Assembly (NCBI GenBank): GCA_947453945.1
Contig: CANGJB010000024.1
Span: 1-40,267 of the forward strand
DNA from: Sphingomonadaceae bacterium
GTDB lineage: Bacteria; Pseudomonadota; Alphaproteobacteria; Sphingomonadales; Sphingomonadaceae
Direction of reading: 5' to 3'
Length of the DNA stretch: 40,267 nt
Positions 19,538-27,693 of the stretch are shown in pieces; within the stretch, counting starts at the first letter, position 1, and the number at the start of each line of letters is the position of its first letter. A program made the position numbers and the translations under genes. The notes below the pieces were generated by a model, which was not told where the DNA came from, did not search any database, and worked only from the letters and a program-made list of their open reading frames with translations.

Positions 19538-19845
19538 AGTGATGTAGGGCGCAGCTTTTGGCAATTGGCTTGTCGGTCTAGGCCCAACTGAGTCCCGGTC
19601 TGTCACGAGAAAGCCACAACTGCCCCGCACCACACATGAGCAGCGCTGAGGGCGGCATAGATTAAACGGAACCAGCGTCCTCAGTTTGCCTCGCAGGCTG
19701 GCGGAGGCGGATCAGTCCATCACGTAACGCTTTGCGATCAGTCTCTGTGCCCCTGGAAACGCTCCCGGCGATTGTTGCAAGCTTTGCCGCCAATGCAGAT
19801 TCTTTGATACTCGCTTGTCGCAAAGCATGACCACGCCCGATCGAC

Positions 19846-19859
19846 CGGAACATGTTCCG
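19846..19859. promoter_or_regulatory. 14-bp perfect palindrome
   Basis: CGGAACATGTTCCG is self-complementary over 14 bases. It resembles Gram-positive SOS boxes in its GAACATGTTC core, but alphaproteobacterial LexA normally uses GTTC-N7-GTTC, so that reading is unlikely. It lies between tRNA-Gly and the CsgG operon with no gene directly next to it. A protein-binding site is possible; chance is not excluded. Confidence 0.3.
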
Positions 19860-19883
19860 AAGCCCGCAATTTCATGGAGTTTC

Positions 19884-19911
19884 AACAACGGCTTTTCTCT
19901 GAACCGTTGTT
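19884..19911 (-). terminator. Possible tRNA-Gly terminator hairpin
   Basis: AACAACGG (19884-19891) and CCGTTGTT (19904-19911) form an 8-bp perfect stem with a 12-nt loop, 14 nt past the 3' end of the leftward tRNA-Gly gene. The T content after the stem on the minus strand is poor, so efficiency is doubtful. Confidence 0.35.
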
Positions 19912-19925
19912 TTCCCGAAGGAAAC

Positions 19926-20000
19926 TGGAGCGGGCGAAGGGATTCGAACCCTCGACCCCAACCTTGGCAAGGTTGTGCTCTACCCCTGAGCTACGCCCGC
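19926..20000 (-). tRNA. tRNA-Gly (anticodon GCC)
   Basis: Read on the minus strand from 20000. The acceptor stem is GCGGGCG/CGCCCGC, the D-loop region GTAGCTCAGGGGTAGAGC, the anticodon stem-loop CAACCTTGCCAAGGTTG with anticodon GCC, the T-arm GAGGGTTCGAATCCCTT, then discriminator T and an encoded CCA (19926-19928). All arms pair. A GCC anticodon reads GGC and GGU glycine codons. Its 3' end faces the AT-richer CsgG operon, the usual side for integrative elements, but I found no repeat of the tRNA end at the far side of that operon. Confidence 0.97.
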
Positions 20001-20215
20001 TCGTGCGTTTCGGGTCGGGCGCCAGAAGGGCCGCGACCGGGGTGAAGCGCGCCCTTAGCTGCCCGGCGTTGGGCGCGCAACAGCAAAAATGCGTCTGAAC
20101 CGGATCGGGCCGCGCATCGCCGGCCCCTCTTGCCCGCAAATGCCCTTGCCGAACGGCCTCCGCATCCCACATGGGAGCAAAGCAGACATTCCACTCCCAC
20201 AACGGAGATCTTCCC

Positions 20216-21124
20216 GTGGCAAGCCTTGGCCTCAATCTCGATGAACAGAAAGCGGTCGATCGCTTCCGCAAGACCGTGGTCGAGCCTTCGATGACCAAGC
20301 TGGTCGTGCTCGATTTCTGGGCCGAATGGTGCGGGCCGTGCAAGGCGCTCACCCCGATGCTGGAAAAGATCGCCGCCGAATACGCCGATAAGGGCGTCGT
20401 CCTCGCCAAAATCAACGTGGACGAGGAACAGTTCATCGCCGCGCAGTTCCAGGTGCGCTCGATCCCCACGGTTTATGCCATGTTCCAGGGCCAGCCTGTG
20501 GCAGACCTGACGCCTGCGCGCAGCGAATCGCAGCTGCGCCAGATGCTCGATCAGCTGCTGGCGCGCCTTCCCATCCAGGCGGGCGAGGAACCGGCGCAGG
20601 ATATCGCTCCGCTGCTGGCGATGGGTGAGGAAGTGCTGGCGGGCGGCGACGGTGAGGGGGCCATCGGCATTTTCGCGCAGATCGCCGAGATCGCGCCAGA
20701 CAATGCGGCTGCCCAGTCCGGCCTGATCCGCGCGCTGCTCGCCGCTGGTCACAAGGCCGAGGCGGAGGAAGTGCTCGCCGCGCTCGATCCCAAGCTGGCC
20801 GACGACCCGGCGCTAGCGCAGGCGCGCTCCGCCCTCGCGCTGGCCGCCGATGCGCCCGAGCCGAGCGAGCTGGATGCCCTGCACGCCGCCGTTGCCACCA
20901 ATCCGGACGACATGGGCGCGCAGCTCGCTCTCGCCAACGGGCTCTATGCCGCCGGGGACCGCGATGGCGCCGCCAGCCTGCTTCTCGCCATGGTTGCGCG
21001 CGATCGCACGTGGAACGAAGGCGCCGCGCGCACACGCCTGCTCCAGATTTTCGAGGCGATTGGCCTTGAAGATGCGTGGGTCGCCGCCACGCGCCGCAAG
21101 CTCTCCACCGTGCTGTTCGGGTAA
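20216..21124 (+). CDS. cnoX: CnoX/YbbN-type thioredoxin-TPR co-chaperone
   Basis: A protein of 302 residues with an N-terminal thioredoxin domain (about 1-110), with WCGPC at residues 38-42 and the cis-Pro loop VRSIPTVYAMF, followed by helical TPR-like repeats (about 125-300, for example AQSGLIRALLAAGHKAEAEEVL). This is the architecture of CnoX (YbbN), a holdase that protects proteins during oxidative stress and hands them to GroEL/DnaK. E. coli CnoX lacks the full CxxC (SxxC); the Caulobacter protein has it, as here, so redox activity is likely. Start: GTG at 20216 has GGAG 8 nt upstream; an ATG 15 codons earlier (20171) has no ribosome binding site and adds a non-homologous-looking leader. 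The next gene follows after 4 nt. Confidence 0.92.
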   Translation: MASLGLNLDEQKAVDRFRKTVVEPSMTKLVVLDFWAEWCGPCKALTPMLEKIAAEYADKGVVLAKINVDEEQFIAAQFQVRSIPTVYAMFQGQPVADLTPARSESQLRQMLDQLLARLPIQAGEEPAQDIAPLLAMGEEVLAGGDGEGAIGIFAQIAEIAPDNAAAQSGLIRALLAAGHKAEAEEVLAALDPKLADDPALAQARSALALAADAPEPSELDALHAAVATNPDDMGAQLALANGLYAAGDRDGAASLLLAMVARDRTWNEGAARTRLLQIFEAIGLEDAWVAATRRKLSTVLFG

Positions 21125-21128
21125 GGCC

Positions 21129-21755
21129 ATGGGGCAGGACAGCCGCGCGGTGCGCCTATCGATCTTTCCGCTGACCGGCGCGCTGCTTTTCCCCGGGCTG
21201 CAGCTGCCGCTCCATATCTTCGAGCCGCGCTACCGCTCGATGATCTCGGATTCGCTGGTGCGTGATCGGCGCATCGCGATGATCCAGCCGCAGGGCCAAT
21301 ATGATGGCGCGCCGCTGTTCCAGATCGGCTGCGTCGGCAAGATCGGCGATGTCGAGGCCATGGAAGACGGGCGCTACAACGTGATCCTCGAAGGGATTTC
21401 GCGCTTCCGCCTGCTGCGTGAGCTTGATGTGACGACACCGTTCCGCCAGGTCGAGGGCGTGCTGATCGAGGATGATGCAGGCGCCAGCCTCAGCGCGGTC
21501 GAACGCGCGTCATTCGAGCGCGAGGCGCGCCACTTTGCCGATGCGCAGGGCTATTCGGTCGATTGGGATTCGGTCGGCCGGCTCGACGATGTCTCGCTGA
21601 TCAACGGCGTCTCGCAGATCGCCCCGTTCGATGCGGCGGCGAAGCAGGCGCTGCTCGAGGCGGATGATCTGGCCACGCGCTGCGAGCTACTGGTGCAGCT
21701 CATGCAGTTCTTTGGCCGCCGCGATTCGGATGATGGGCGGGTGACGCTGCAGTAG
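21129..21755 (+). CDS. Lon N-terminal (substrate-binding) domain protein
   Basis: A 208-residue stand-alone protein containing the LON substrate-binding domain: IFPLTGALLFPGLQLPLHIFEPRYRSM at the start (conserved FPL, PLxIFE, RY), then CVGKIGDVEAMEDGRYNVILEGISRFRL, which matches the family pattern G..G.I.......G...I.L.G..RFR. It lacks the ATPase and protease domains of Lon. The function of such short proteins is not established; a role in protein quality control is suggested by its operon with cnoX, from which it is separated by only 4 bases. The ATG at 21129 is the natural start; the frame also runs back into cnoX, which is not used. Confidence 0.9.
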   Translation: MGQDSRAVRLSIFPLTGALLFPGLQLPLHIFEPRYRSMISDSLVRDRRIAMIQPQGQYDGAPLFQIGCVGKIGDVEAMEDGRYNVILEGISRFRLLRELDVTTPFRQVEGVLIEDDAGASLSAVERASFEREARHFADAQGYSVDWDSVGRLDDVSLINGVSQIAPFDAAAKQALLEADDLATRCELLVQLMQFFGRRDSDDGRVTLQ

Positions 21756-21757
21756 CG

Positions 21758-22378
21758 TCAGAACTGCGCCCTGATCCCGTCGATCACGAACTGGGCCGCC
21801 AGCGCCGCCAGCAGCACGCCCAGCAGCCGGGTGATCACCGCCTCTACCTGTGATCCCAGCGCGCGGATGATCGGGCGGGCAGCGACCAACGCAATGAAGC
21901 TCAGCAGCATGACCGCGCCCAGCGCTGCCAGGATCACCAGCGTCTCCGGCAGGCCATGCGCCCGTGCCGTCAGCAGCATGACAGACGCAATCGAACCCGG
22001 CCCCGCCAGCATCGGCATGGCCATCGGGAAGACGGAGACGTCTTCCACCTGCGGCTGCGCGGTGCGGACCTTCTCCGCGCGTTCCTCGCGGCGTTCGGTG
22101 CGCTTTTCAAACACCATGTCGATGGCGATCATGAACAGCATGATGCCGCCTGCAATGCGGAAGCTGTCGAGCTCGATATGCAGCGCGCCCAGCAGATCTT
22201 CGCCAAACAGCGCGAAAACCACGAGAATGCCGCTGGCGATCAGGCACGCCCGCAAGGCCATGATGAAGGCCTGCCTCGGGGTGGCAGATGCGGTGAGCCC
22301 GGCATAGATCGGCGCGCAGCCCGGCGGATCGATCACGACGAACAGCGTGGTGAAGGCGGAGAGGAAGAGAGCCAGCAT
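21758..22378 (-). CDS. MarC family integral membrane protein
   Basis: A 206-residue inner-membrane protein with about six hydrophobic segments. Seen: LFLSAFTTLFVVIDPPGCAPIYAGLT at the N-terminus (the family FVVIDPxGxxPI motif), GGIMLFMIAIDMV, and PMAMPMLAGPGSIASVML in the middle, matching the second half-repeat. MarC/NAAT-type proteins are annotated as possible small-molecule exporters; despite the name, a role in multiple antibiotic resistance is not supported for MarC itself. Start: ATG at 22378 has AGGG 8 nt upstream and sits four bases after the stop of the upstream gene; an ATG at 22393 would overlap that gene by 11 bases and is less likely. Convergent with the Lon-domain gene, 2 nt apart. 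Confidence 0.9.
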   Translation of the reverse strand: MLALFLSAFTTLFVVIDPPGCAPIYAGLTASATPRQAFIMALRACLIASGILVVFALFGEDLLGALHIELDSFRIAGGIMLFMIAIDMVFEKRTERREERAEKVRTAQPQVEDVSVFPMAMPMLAGPGSIASVMLLTARAHGLPETLVILAALGAVMLLSFIALVAARPIIRALGSQVEAVITRLLGVLLAALAAQFVIDGIRAQF

Positions 22379-22382
22379 CGTC

Positions 22383-23171
22383 TCAGCCCTCATTCTTCGC
22401 GATTTCGGAGCGCTTCAGCACTTCGTTCATCTTGCCGTCCTGCCACATCCAAACTGTCCAATCGCGCGTGCCCCCGGGCAGCACGGTGGAGCGCCAGGCG
22501 AGGGTGCCATCCACGGAGCGGCCGTCCTTGCTGTCCGATCCGGGCACGACGGCCAGCGGCGGGATTGGCCCGGCCAGCGGCCTGGGCGGCGGAGGCGGAT
22601 CACCGCGCTTCGGCTTCGGCGGCGCGTCGGTCAGCGGATCGCGTCGGGGGCGCGGCGGGCAATCGGCGACTTTGCCGGTAATGAAATCCGCGCCTGCCAG
22701 CGGTGACGCCAGATCGCCGCCCTGATCGAGTAGCCACTTGTAATCGCCCTTCTTGCGCTGGCGCTGCCACACGGTGGAGAACCAGCCGCCGGAGGAATTT
22801 GGCGCTTGCCCCGCCTGATAGCCGCCGCCAGCCTGATAGGCACCGAAGGTGACGCCCGCGCTGCCATCGCAGCTCATCCACACCATGCTCGGCTGCCACT
22901 GCACGGCCTGAGCCGGATTGGCTCGGCCCTTGAGCCAGAGCTTGGCGACCACGCGCTGCGGCACGAACATTTCCGCCTCGTCCGTGGCGGTGGCCGCAAA
23001 CGCCGTCCACTGGCCCTTCTCGCGCGCGAGCCGGGCAAACGCGCTTTCCGCCGCGATCAGCGCGCTCGGATTGCCGATGGGCGTGACGGCCGGCGCACCG
23101 CCGCGATGGTCTTGGGCAGCAGCGGGAACGGCCAGAGCGGTGAGCAGGACGAACGGGAGCAGGCGCTTCAT
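22383..23171 (-). CDS. Secreted SnoaL/DUF4440-like protein with Pro-rich segment
   Basis: A 262-residue exported protein. Seen: a signal peptide (MKRLLPFVLLTALAVPAAAQ), then AESAFARLAREKGQWTAFAATA, a start typical of NTF2-fold/DUF4440-like proteins, FVPQRVVAKLWLKG and WQPSMVWMSCDGSAGVTFG, and GDYKWLLDQGGD, as in this fold. After about residue 165 follows a Pro/Arg/Lys-rich linker (PPRPRRDPLTDAPPKPKRG, PPPPPRP) and a short C-terminal part with WRSTVLPGGTRDWTVWMWQDG. No catalytic function can be read. The start at 23171 is chosen for the signal peptide; upstream in-frame codons have no leader character. It precedes marC with 4 nt between stop and start. Confidence 0.75.
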   Translation of the reverse strand: MKRLLPFVLLTALAVPAAAQDHRGGAPAVTPIGNPSALIAAESAFARLAREKGQWTAFAATATDEAEMFVPQRVVAKLWLKGRANPAQAVQWQPSMVWMSCDGSAGVTFGAYQAGGGYQAGQAPNSSGGWFSTVWQRQRKKGDYKWLLDQGGDLASPLAGADFITGKVADCPPRPRRDPLTDAPPKPKRGDPPPPPRPLAGPIPPLAVVPGSDSKDGRSVDGTLAWRSTVLPGGTRDWTVWMWQDGKMNEVLKRSEIAKNEG

Positions 23172-23258
23172 GCGCGCCAGCCTAGAGCAGGCAGGCGGCA
23201 AGGGGAAGGCTGGCTCTCGGATCGCGCCCGTTAGAACGCGCTCATCAGCCCACACCCA

Positions 23259-24152
23259 CTAGATCGCGTCTGCAGCCAGCTCCAGCCCGGCATTGCGGTA
23301 GGCGGCAACCAGCGCATTGCGCAGCAGCACCGCGATGGTCATTGGGCCGACGCCGCCGGGCACCGGTGTGACCGCGCTCGCGACGCTCATAGCGCCGACG
23401 TAGTCGACATCGCCGACAAGGCGCGTCTTGCCTTCCTCGGCGGCGGGCACGCGGTTGATGCCTACATCGATCACGGTCGCGCCGGGCTTGATCCAGTCTG
23501 CCTTGACCATCTCCGGACGGCCGACTGCCGCCACCACGATATCGGCGCGGCGCACCACATCGGGTAGGTCCTTCGTGCGGCTGTGTGCGATCGTCACGGT
23601 GCAGCTTTCAGCCAGCAGCAGCTGCGCCATCGGTTTGCCGACGATGTTGGAACGGCCGATCACCACGGCATCGAGGCCGGAGAGCGAGCCCAACCGGTCC
23701 TTCAGCAGCATGAGGCAACCCAGCGGCGTGCAGGGCACGAAGCCCGGCTGACCCACCGCGAGGCGGCCTGCGCTGATCACGTGGAAGCCGTCGACGTCCT
23801 TGTCGGGATTGATCGCGGCGATGACCTTCTGTTCGTCCATGTGCGAGGGCAGCGGCAGCTGGACCAGAATGCCATCGACGGCAGGATCGGTGTTTAGCGC
23901 CTCGACCACCGCCAGCAGATCGGCCTCGCTGGTTTCGGCCGGGAGCTTGTGTTCGAAGCTCGCCATGCCGGCTTCCAAGGTCTGCTTGCCCTTGGAGCGC
24001 ACGTAGACCTGGCTCGCCGGATCCTCGCCCACCAGAACCACGGCAAGGCCCGCCTTGCGGCCAGCCTTGGCTTCGAATGTGGTGGCAAGCTCTCCCACCT
24101 TCGCGCGCAGGTTCGCGGCAAAGGCCTTCCCATCGATGATCGCGGCAGTCAT
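23259..24152 (-). CDS. folD: Bifunctional methylenetetrahydrofolate dehydrogenase/cyclohydrolase
   Basis: A 297-residue FolD, which interconverts 5,10-methylene-, methenyl- and 10-formyl-tetrahydrofolate in one-carbon metabolism in the cytoplasm. Seen: Tyr50 with Lys54/Lys56 in [10 protein letters not shown] (active site), [23 protein letters not shown], the NADP-binding [17 protein letters not shown], and the C-terminal [15 protein letters not shown]. Length is normal for the family. It follows yggT by 27 nt on the same strand and probably shares its transcript. Confidence 0.97.
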   Translation of the reverse strand: MTAAIIDGKAFAANLRAKVGELATTFEAKAGRKAGLAVVLVGEDPASQVYVRSKGKQTLEAGMASFEHKLPAETSEADLLAVVEALNTDPAVDGILVQLPLPSHMDEQKVIAAINPDKDVDGFHVISAGRLAVGQPGFVPCTPLGCLMLLKDRLGSLSGLDAVVIGRSNIVGKPMAQLLLAESCTVTIAHSRTKDLPDVVRRADIVVAAVGRPEMVKADWIKPGATVIDVGINRVPAAEEGKTRLVGDVDYVGAMSVASAVTPVPGGVGPMTIAVLLRNALVAAYRNAGLELAADAI

Positions 24153-24179
24153 TTCAGAAAATCCCGTAGTGAAGTTGGA

Positions 24180-24479
24180 TCAGATCGAAGTGGCCGCCAT
24201 CGCGAGGTAGTAGAGGAGCTGGACCAGCAGACGCAGGCCGAAGATCAGGATCATCGGCGAGAAATCGATGCCGCCGGTATTGGGCATGACCCGGCGAATC
24301 GGGTTCAGTAGCGGATCGAGGATCGCGTTCAGCGCAGTCCAAACGGCAGAGACCGCCTTGTTGTGCGTGTTCACGACGTTGAAGGCGATCAGCAGGCTCA
24401 GCACGAACTGCACGATCACCACCATCACGACGATGTCGATCAGCTGCGAGATGGCCGAGATCAACGTGAACAACAGCAT
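24180..24479 (-). CDS. YggT family inner-membrane protein
   Basis: A 99-residue protein with two YggT-type hydrophobic segments (ISQLIDIVVMVVIVQFVLSLL and MILIFGLRLLVQLLYYLAM) separated by the signature LDPLLNPIRRVMP. YggT proteins are small integral membrane proteins; roles in division, osmotic tolerance or membrane protein placement have been proposed but not settled. It is the first gene of a likely operon with folD. A long AT-rich inverted repeat lies 90 bp upstream of its start codon. Confidence 0.92.
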   Translation of the reverse strand: MLLFTLISAISQLIDIVVMVVIVQFVLSLLIAFNVVNTHNKAVSAVWTALNAILDPLLNPIRRVMPNTGGIDFSPMILIFGLRLLVQLLYYLAMAATSI

Positions 24480-24569
24480 GGCGTATTCCCTTGTCAGCTA
24501 AGAGTGCACGCTCCTAGCCGACCCTCTCCCGGGGCCACAAGGCCCCCCTCGCCGAACGACCTACAGCGA

Positions 24570-24606
24570 TGGACAAATTAGTATGTGTTGCATACAAATT
24601 TGTCCA
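24570..24606. promoter_or_regulatory. Long AT-rich inverted repeat between argB and yggT
   Basis: TGGACAAATTAGTATG (24570-24585) and CATACAAATTTGTCCA (24591-24606) are inverted repeats of 16 bases with a single mismatch and a 5-nt spacer. The AT-richness is striking in this GC-rich sequence. It lies 44 nt after the argB stop and upstream of yggT, on the side where a yggT promoter should be. No T-run follows, so an operator for a dimeric regulator fits better than a terminator; either is unproven. Confidence 0.5.
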
Positions 24607-24649
24607 GTGTGAATCTGCTGCCCGGCGGCCACTTGCGCCGCCCGGCCCT

Positions 24650-25591
24650 TCAGGCTTTGCGGATCAGCGTGCCCGCGCCGCGCGCGGTGAACACTTCGAT
24701 GAGCATGGCATGCGGCACGCGCCCATCCAGAACGACCGCTGCCTCGCACCCGGCCTCGACCGCGTGGACACAGGTTTCGAGCTTGGGGATCATGCCGCCG
24801 CTGATTGTGCCATCCTCGGCCAGGCGGGTGATGTCCGCCGGGGTCAGGTCCGTCAGTAGCTGGCGGTCCTTGTTCAGCACGCCCGGCACATCGGTGAGGA
24901 GGAAGAGCCGCGCCGCACCGAGCGCCGCTGCAATCGCGCCTGCCATAGTGTCGGCGTTGATGTTGTAGGTCTCGCCGTCCTCACCCACGCCGATGGGCGC
25001 GATCACGGGAATCATATTGGCCCCGGTGATGGTGTCGATCACGGTCGTATCGATTCGCGCCGGCTCGCCCACGAAGCCGAGATCGACGACCAGCGGTTCC
25101 CCGCTGTCTGCATCGTTGATCGCTTTGGGGGCCTTCTTTGCTTCGACCTTGCGGGCGATGACCATGCCGCCGTCCTTGCCGGAAATGCCGATGGCCTTGC
25201 CGCCCGCGCGGGCGATCCAGCCGACGAGTTCCTTGTTGATCGCGCCGGCCAGCACCATTTCGGCCACTTCGGCGGTCTGCTTGTCCGTCACCCGCAGGCC
25301 GTCGACGAACTGCGATTCGATGCCGAGCGCTTTCAGCATGCGCCCGATCTGCGGCCCGCCGCCGTGGACGACGACCGGATTGATGCCGACCGCCTTCAGC
25401 AGCACGATATCTTCGGCAAAATCCTGCGCGAGTTCGGGATCGCCCATGGCGTGGCCGCCATACTTCACCACGAAGGTCTTGCCGGCGTATCGCTGCAGAT
25501 AGGGCAGCGCCTCGGTAAGGGTTTCGGCCTTGGCGAGCATCGCCTTGTGGTGGGCGGCAGCGTCGGCTGCGGGATCGTGGGCGGTGGTCAT
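24650..25591 (-). CDS. argB: Acetylglutamate kinase
   Basis: A 313-residue ArgB, which phosphorylates N-acetylglutamate in the second step of arginine synthesis. Seen: [11 protein letters not shown] and [15 protein letters not shown] (substrate and ATP binding glycines), [57 protein letters not shown] and [17 protein letters not shown], in the family order. The start ATG at 25591 gives a leader of about 20 residues before the conserved region; upstream codons reach further only without support. No ribosome binding site of note is visible. No other arg genes are in the window. Confidence 0.97.
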   Translation of the reverse strand: MTTAHDPAADAAAHHKAMLAKAETLTEALPYLQRYAGKTFVVKYGGHAMGDPELAQDFAEDIVLLKAVGINPVVVHGGGPQIGRMLKALGIESQFVDGLRVTDKQTAEVAEMVLAGAINKELVGWIARAGGKAIGISGKDGGMVIARKVEAKKAPKAINDADSGEPLVVDLGFVGEPARIDTTVIDTITGANMIPVIAPIGVGEDGETYNINADTMAGAIAAALGAARLFLLTDVPGVLNKDRQLLTDLTPADITRLAEDGTISGGMIPKLETCVHAVEAGCEAAVVLDGRVPHAMLIEVFTARGAGTLIRKA

Positions 25592-25646
25592 GATGCGGCG
25601 CGCTTTGGACCAAGCGGCGCGGCGGCGCAATATATCCCGGGAATGT

Positions 25647-26351
25647 CTAGTGTTTGGAGTCCATCCCCCGGTCCAACCAGCGCCCCAGTTTGACGAACAC
25701 CCAGATCAGCGGCGGCACCATGATCGTGGAGAGCAGCAGCTTGGAAACGATCTGGCCCGCCATGATTTCGCCAATGGGCAGAAGCGCGCCGCTCGCATCG
25801 CGCACACCGGCGAAGGATATCGTGATGAAGATCAGCGTATCGACCATCTGGCTGAGCAGGCTCGCTAACCAGCCGCGCAGCATCAGGAGCCGCACGGGCC
25901 CTCCCGCGAGCCGCGAGAAGACAAAGACATTGAGCGTTTGCGAAGCGCCGTAGGAAATCAGCCCGGCAAACTGCATCCGCGCGCCTTGGCCGAGGAGGCG
26001 GGCAAAGGCCACCTGATCGCCCCAGAAGGGTGCGGGCGGCACCACGTTGATCACGAACGTCAGCAGCAGCATCGACACGATCAAAGGCACGAAGCCGAAG
26101 CGCACGAGCCGGTTCGCCACATCCTTCCCGAACAGTTCGGCCACCGCGCTCGCCATCACGACCAGCAGCAGGAAGGCGAATATCCCGCTTTCGACTGCCA
26201 GATCGCCGAGCAGCGGCACATGGCCCAGCGCGGCGATCTTGGTGCCTAATACGCCTGCCAGCACCACCAGCCCGCCATAGAGCAGCGAGAAGGTGAAGAG
26301 CGAGGTGGGGATGGCCGGAGCCGAGGCCGGAGCTGGGTTCTGATCGTGCAT
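25647..26351 (-). CDS. YhhQ/VUT-family queuosine precursor transporter
   Basis: A 234-residue polytopic membrane protein with about six hydrophobic segments, of the DUF165/YhhQ family that imports queuosine precursors such as preQ0/preQ1. Seen: [11 protein letters not shown] near the N-terminus, [19 protein letters not shown] (the AExxG-type segment), [17 protein letters not shown], and the well conserved [24 protein letters not shown]. No preQ1 riboswitch was recognised in the short leader. It is transcribed leftward upstream of argB (55 nt gap) and divergent from the nucleoside transporter. Confidence 0.9.
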   Translation of the reverse strand: MHDQNPAPASAPAIPTSLFTFSLLYGGLVVLAGVLGTKIAALGHVPLLGDLAVESGIFAFLLLVVMASAVAELFGKDVANRLVRFGFVPLIVSMLLLTFVINVVPPAPFWGDQVAFARLLGQGARMQFAGLISYGASQTLNVFVFSRLAGGPVRLLMLRGWLASLLSQMVDTLIFITISFAGVRDASGALLPIGEIMAGQIVSKLLLSTIMVPPLIWVFVKLGRWLDRGMDSKH

Positions 26352-26442
26352 CGATCGTGTGGTTAGCGGGATTTTGACCCTGCGCCAAATCCCGTTTAAG
26401 CCTTGGTCTTCAGGGGTTCTTCAGGGGAGCAAGCGGCCCGCG

Positions 26443-27693
26443 ATGCGCGTATTCATGAGCCTCGCCGGCATGGCGCTGATCCTTTCTCTCGCCGTTCTGC
26501 TCTCCTCAAACCGCCGCGCCATCCGCTTGCGCATCGTCGCCCCGGCCTTTGCGCTACAAGTGGGCTTTGCTGCGCTGGTGCTGTGGTTTCCGCCCGGCAA
26601 TGCCGCGCTGCAGGGCGCGGCGGCCGGGGTGGAGGGGCTGCTCGGCTATGCCAAGGCGGGGGTCACGTTCCTGTTTGGTCCACTGGCCGATCCGGCAATC
26701 GGCGGACACAGCTTCGCGATCTCGGCGCTGCCGACAATCGTGTTCTTCGCTGCGCTGATCTCGATCCTCTACTACCTCGGCATCATGCAACTGGTGATCC
26801 GCTGGATCGGTGGCGGCCTTGAATGGGTCACCGGGATCAGCCGGGTCGAAGCGCTGTGCGCGGCCAGCAACATCTTTGTTGGCCAGAGCGAATCGCCCTT
26901 GGTGATCCGCCCCTATCTCGCCGCGCTCACCCCATCGCAGATGTTCTGCGTGATGACCGTCGGCATGGCCGGGGTCGCGGGGACGATTCTGGCGGCTTAT
27001 GCGGCGATGGGCATCAGGGTGGACTATCTGGTAGCTGCCGCATTCATGTCTGCCCCCGGCGGCGTGCTGATGGCCAAGCTGATCATGCCCGACGTGCCGA
27101 CGCCCGAGCACGCGCATGATGATACGCCGCTGCATAATCCGCATGTTGCCGTCTCCGCACCGGACGAGGAACGCCCCGCCAACCTCATCATGGCTGCAAG
27201 CCAAGGCGCGCAGACCGGCGTGCGGCTGGCCGTCGCGGTGGGCGCGATGGTGCTGGCGTTCGTGGCGCTGGTGGCGATGGCCAACGGCATTCTCGGCGGC
27301 ATCGGCGGGCGGCTGGGCTATCCCGATCTCTCGTTCCAGCAGATCCTCGGCACGGTCTTCGCGCCGGTGTTCCTGCTGCTGGGCGCGCCGACATGGGCCG
27401 AGGCGGCGCAGGCCGGCGGCCTCTTCGGCACCAAGATCGTGCTCAATGAATTCGTCGCCTTCATCGATCTGGGCGCCGCGAAGAACCTCAGCCAGCACAC
27501 TGTCGCCATCGTGACGTTTGCGCTCTGCGGCTTCGCCAATTTCAGCTCGATCGCGATCCAGATGGCGGTTTCGGGCAGCTTGGCGCCGAACCAGCGCGCC
27601 GTGATCGCAAAGCTGGGCATGAAGGCGCTGGCGGCAGGCGCGCTTAGTAATCTGATGAGCGCAGCGCTTGCGGGGCTTTTCCTCAGCGTTTGA
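26443..27693 (+). CDS. CNT-family nucleoside transporter (NupC-like)
   Basis: A 416-residue membrane protein of the concentrative nucleoside transporter family, which couples nucleoside uptake to a proton or sodium gradient. Seen: many hydrophobic segments, LPTIVFFAALISILYYLGIMQ, the signature SNIFVGQSESPLVIRPYL (family GQTEAPL motif), MSAPGGVLMAKLIMPD, FGTKIVLNEFVAF and CGFANFSSIAIQMA, in the family order. Start: ATG at 26443 is preceded by AGGGGAG and begins a normal-length protein; the frame also extends upstream to 26359 without family character. The last 11 bases overlap the end of the convergent membrane protein gene. Confidence 0.94.
   Translation: MRVFMSLAGMALILSLAVLLSSNRRAIRLRIVAPAFALQVGFAALVLWFPPGNAALQGAAAGVEGLLGYAKAGVTFLFGPLADPAIGGHSFAISALPTIVFFAALISILYYLGIMQLVIRWIGGGLEWVTGISRVEALCAASNIFVGQSESPLVIRPYLAALTPSQMFCVMTVGMAGVAGTILAAYAAMGIRVDYLVAAAFMSAPGGVLMAKLIMPDVPTPEHAHDDTPLHNPHVAVSAPDEERPANLIMAASQGAQTGVRLAVAVGAMVLAFVALVAMANGILGGIGGRLGYPDLSFQQILGTVFAPVFLLLGAPTWAEAAQAGGLFGTKIVLNEFVAFIDLGAAKNLSQHTVAIVTFALCGFANFSSIAIQMAVSGSLAPNQRAVIAKLGMKALAAGALSNLMSAALAGLFLSV

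Larger units (their letters stand above)
19385..19925. other. 541-bp region with palindromes but no convincing gene
   Basis: Between the CsgG-family gene and tRNA-Gly. It should hold the promoter of the leftward operon, but no clear -35/-10 pair stands out. It contains two small palindromes 21 bp apart, a 14-bp perfect palindrome at 19846-19859 and a hairpin at 19884-19911, annotated separately. A leftward frame of 63 codons at 19662-19853 (MFRSIGRGHALRQ to EDAGSV) could encode a small basic protein, but I see no family features and no good ribosome binding site, so it is not called. Confidence 0.6.

Noticed and set aside
19662..19853. 63-codon leftward frame near tRNA-Gly
   Set aside because: No ribosome binding site, no family features and a length easily reached by chance.
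23176..23214. Inverted repeat GCCAGCC/GGCTGGC between folD and the SnoaL-like gene
   Set aside because: A 25-nt loop, a short stem and no T-run; not convincing as a terminator.
26352..26442. preQ1 riboswitch before the YhhQ-family transporter
   Set aside because: The short leader shows no recognisable C-rich loop and A-rich tail arrangement.
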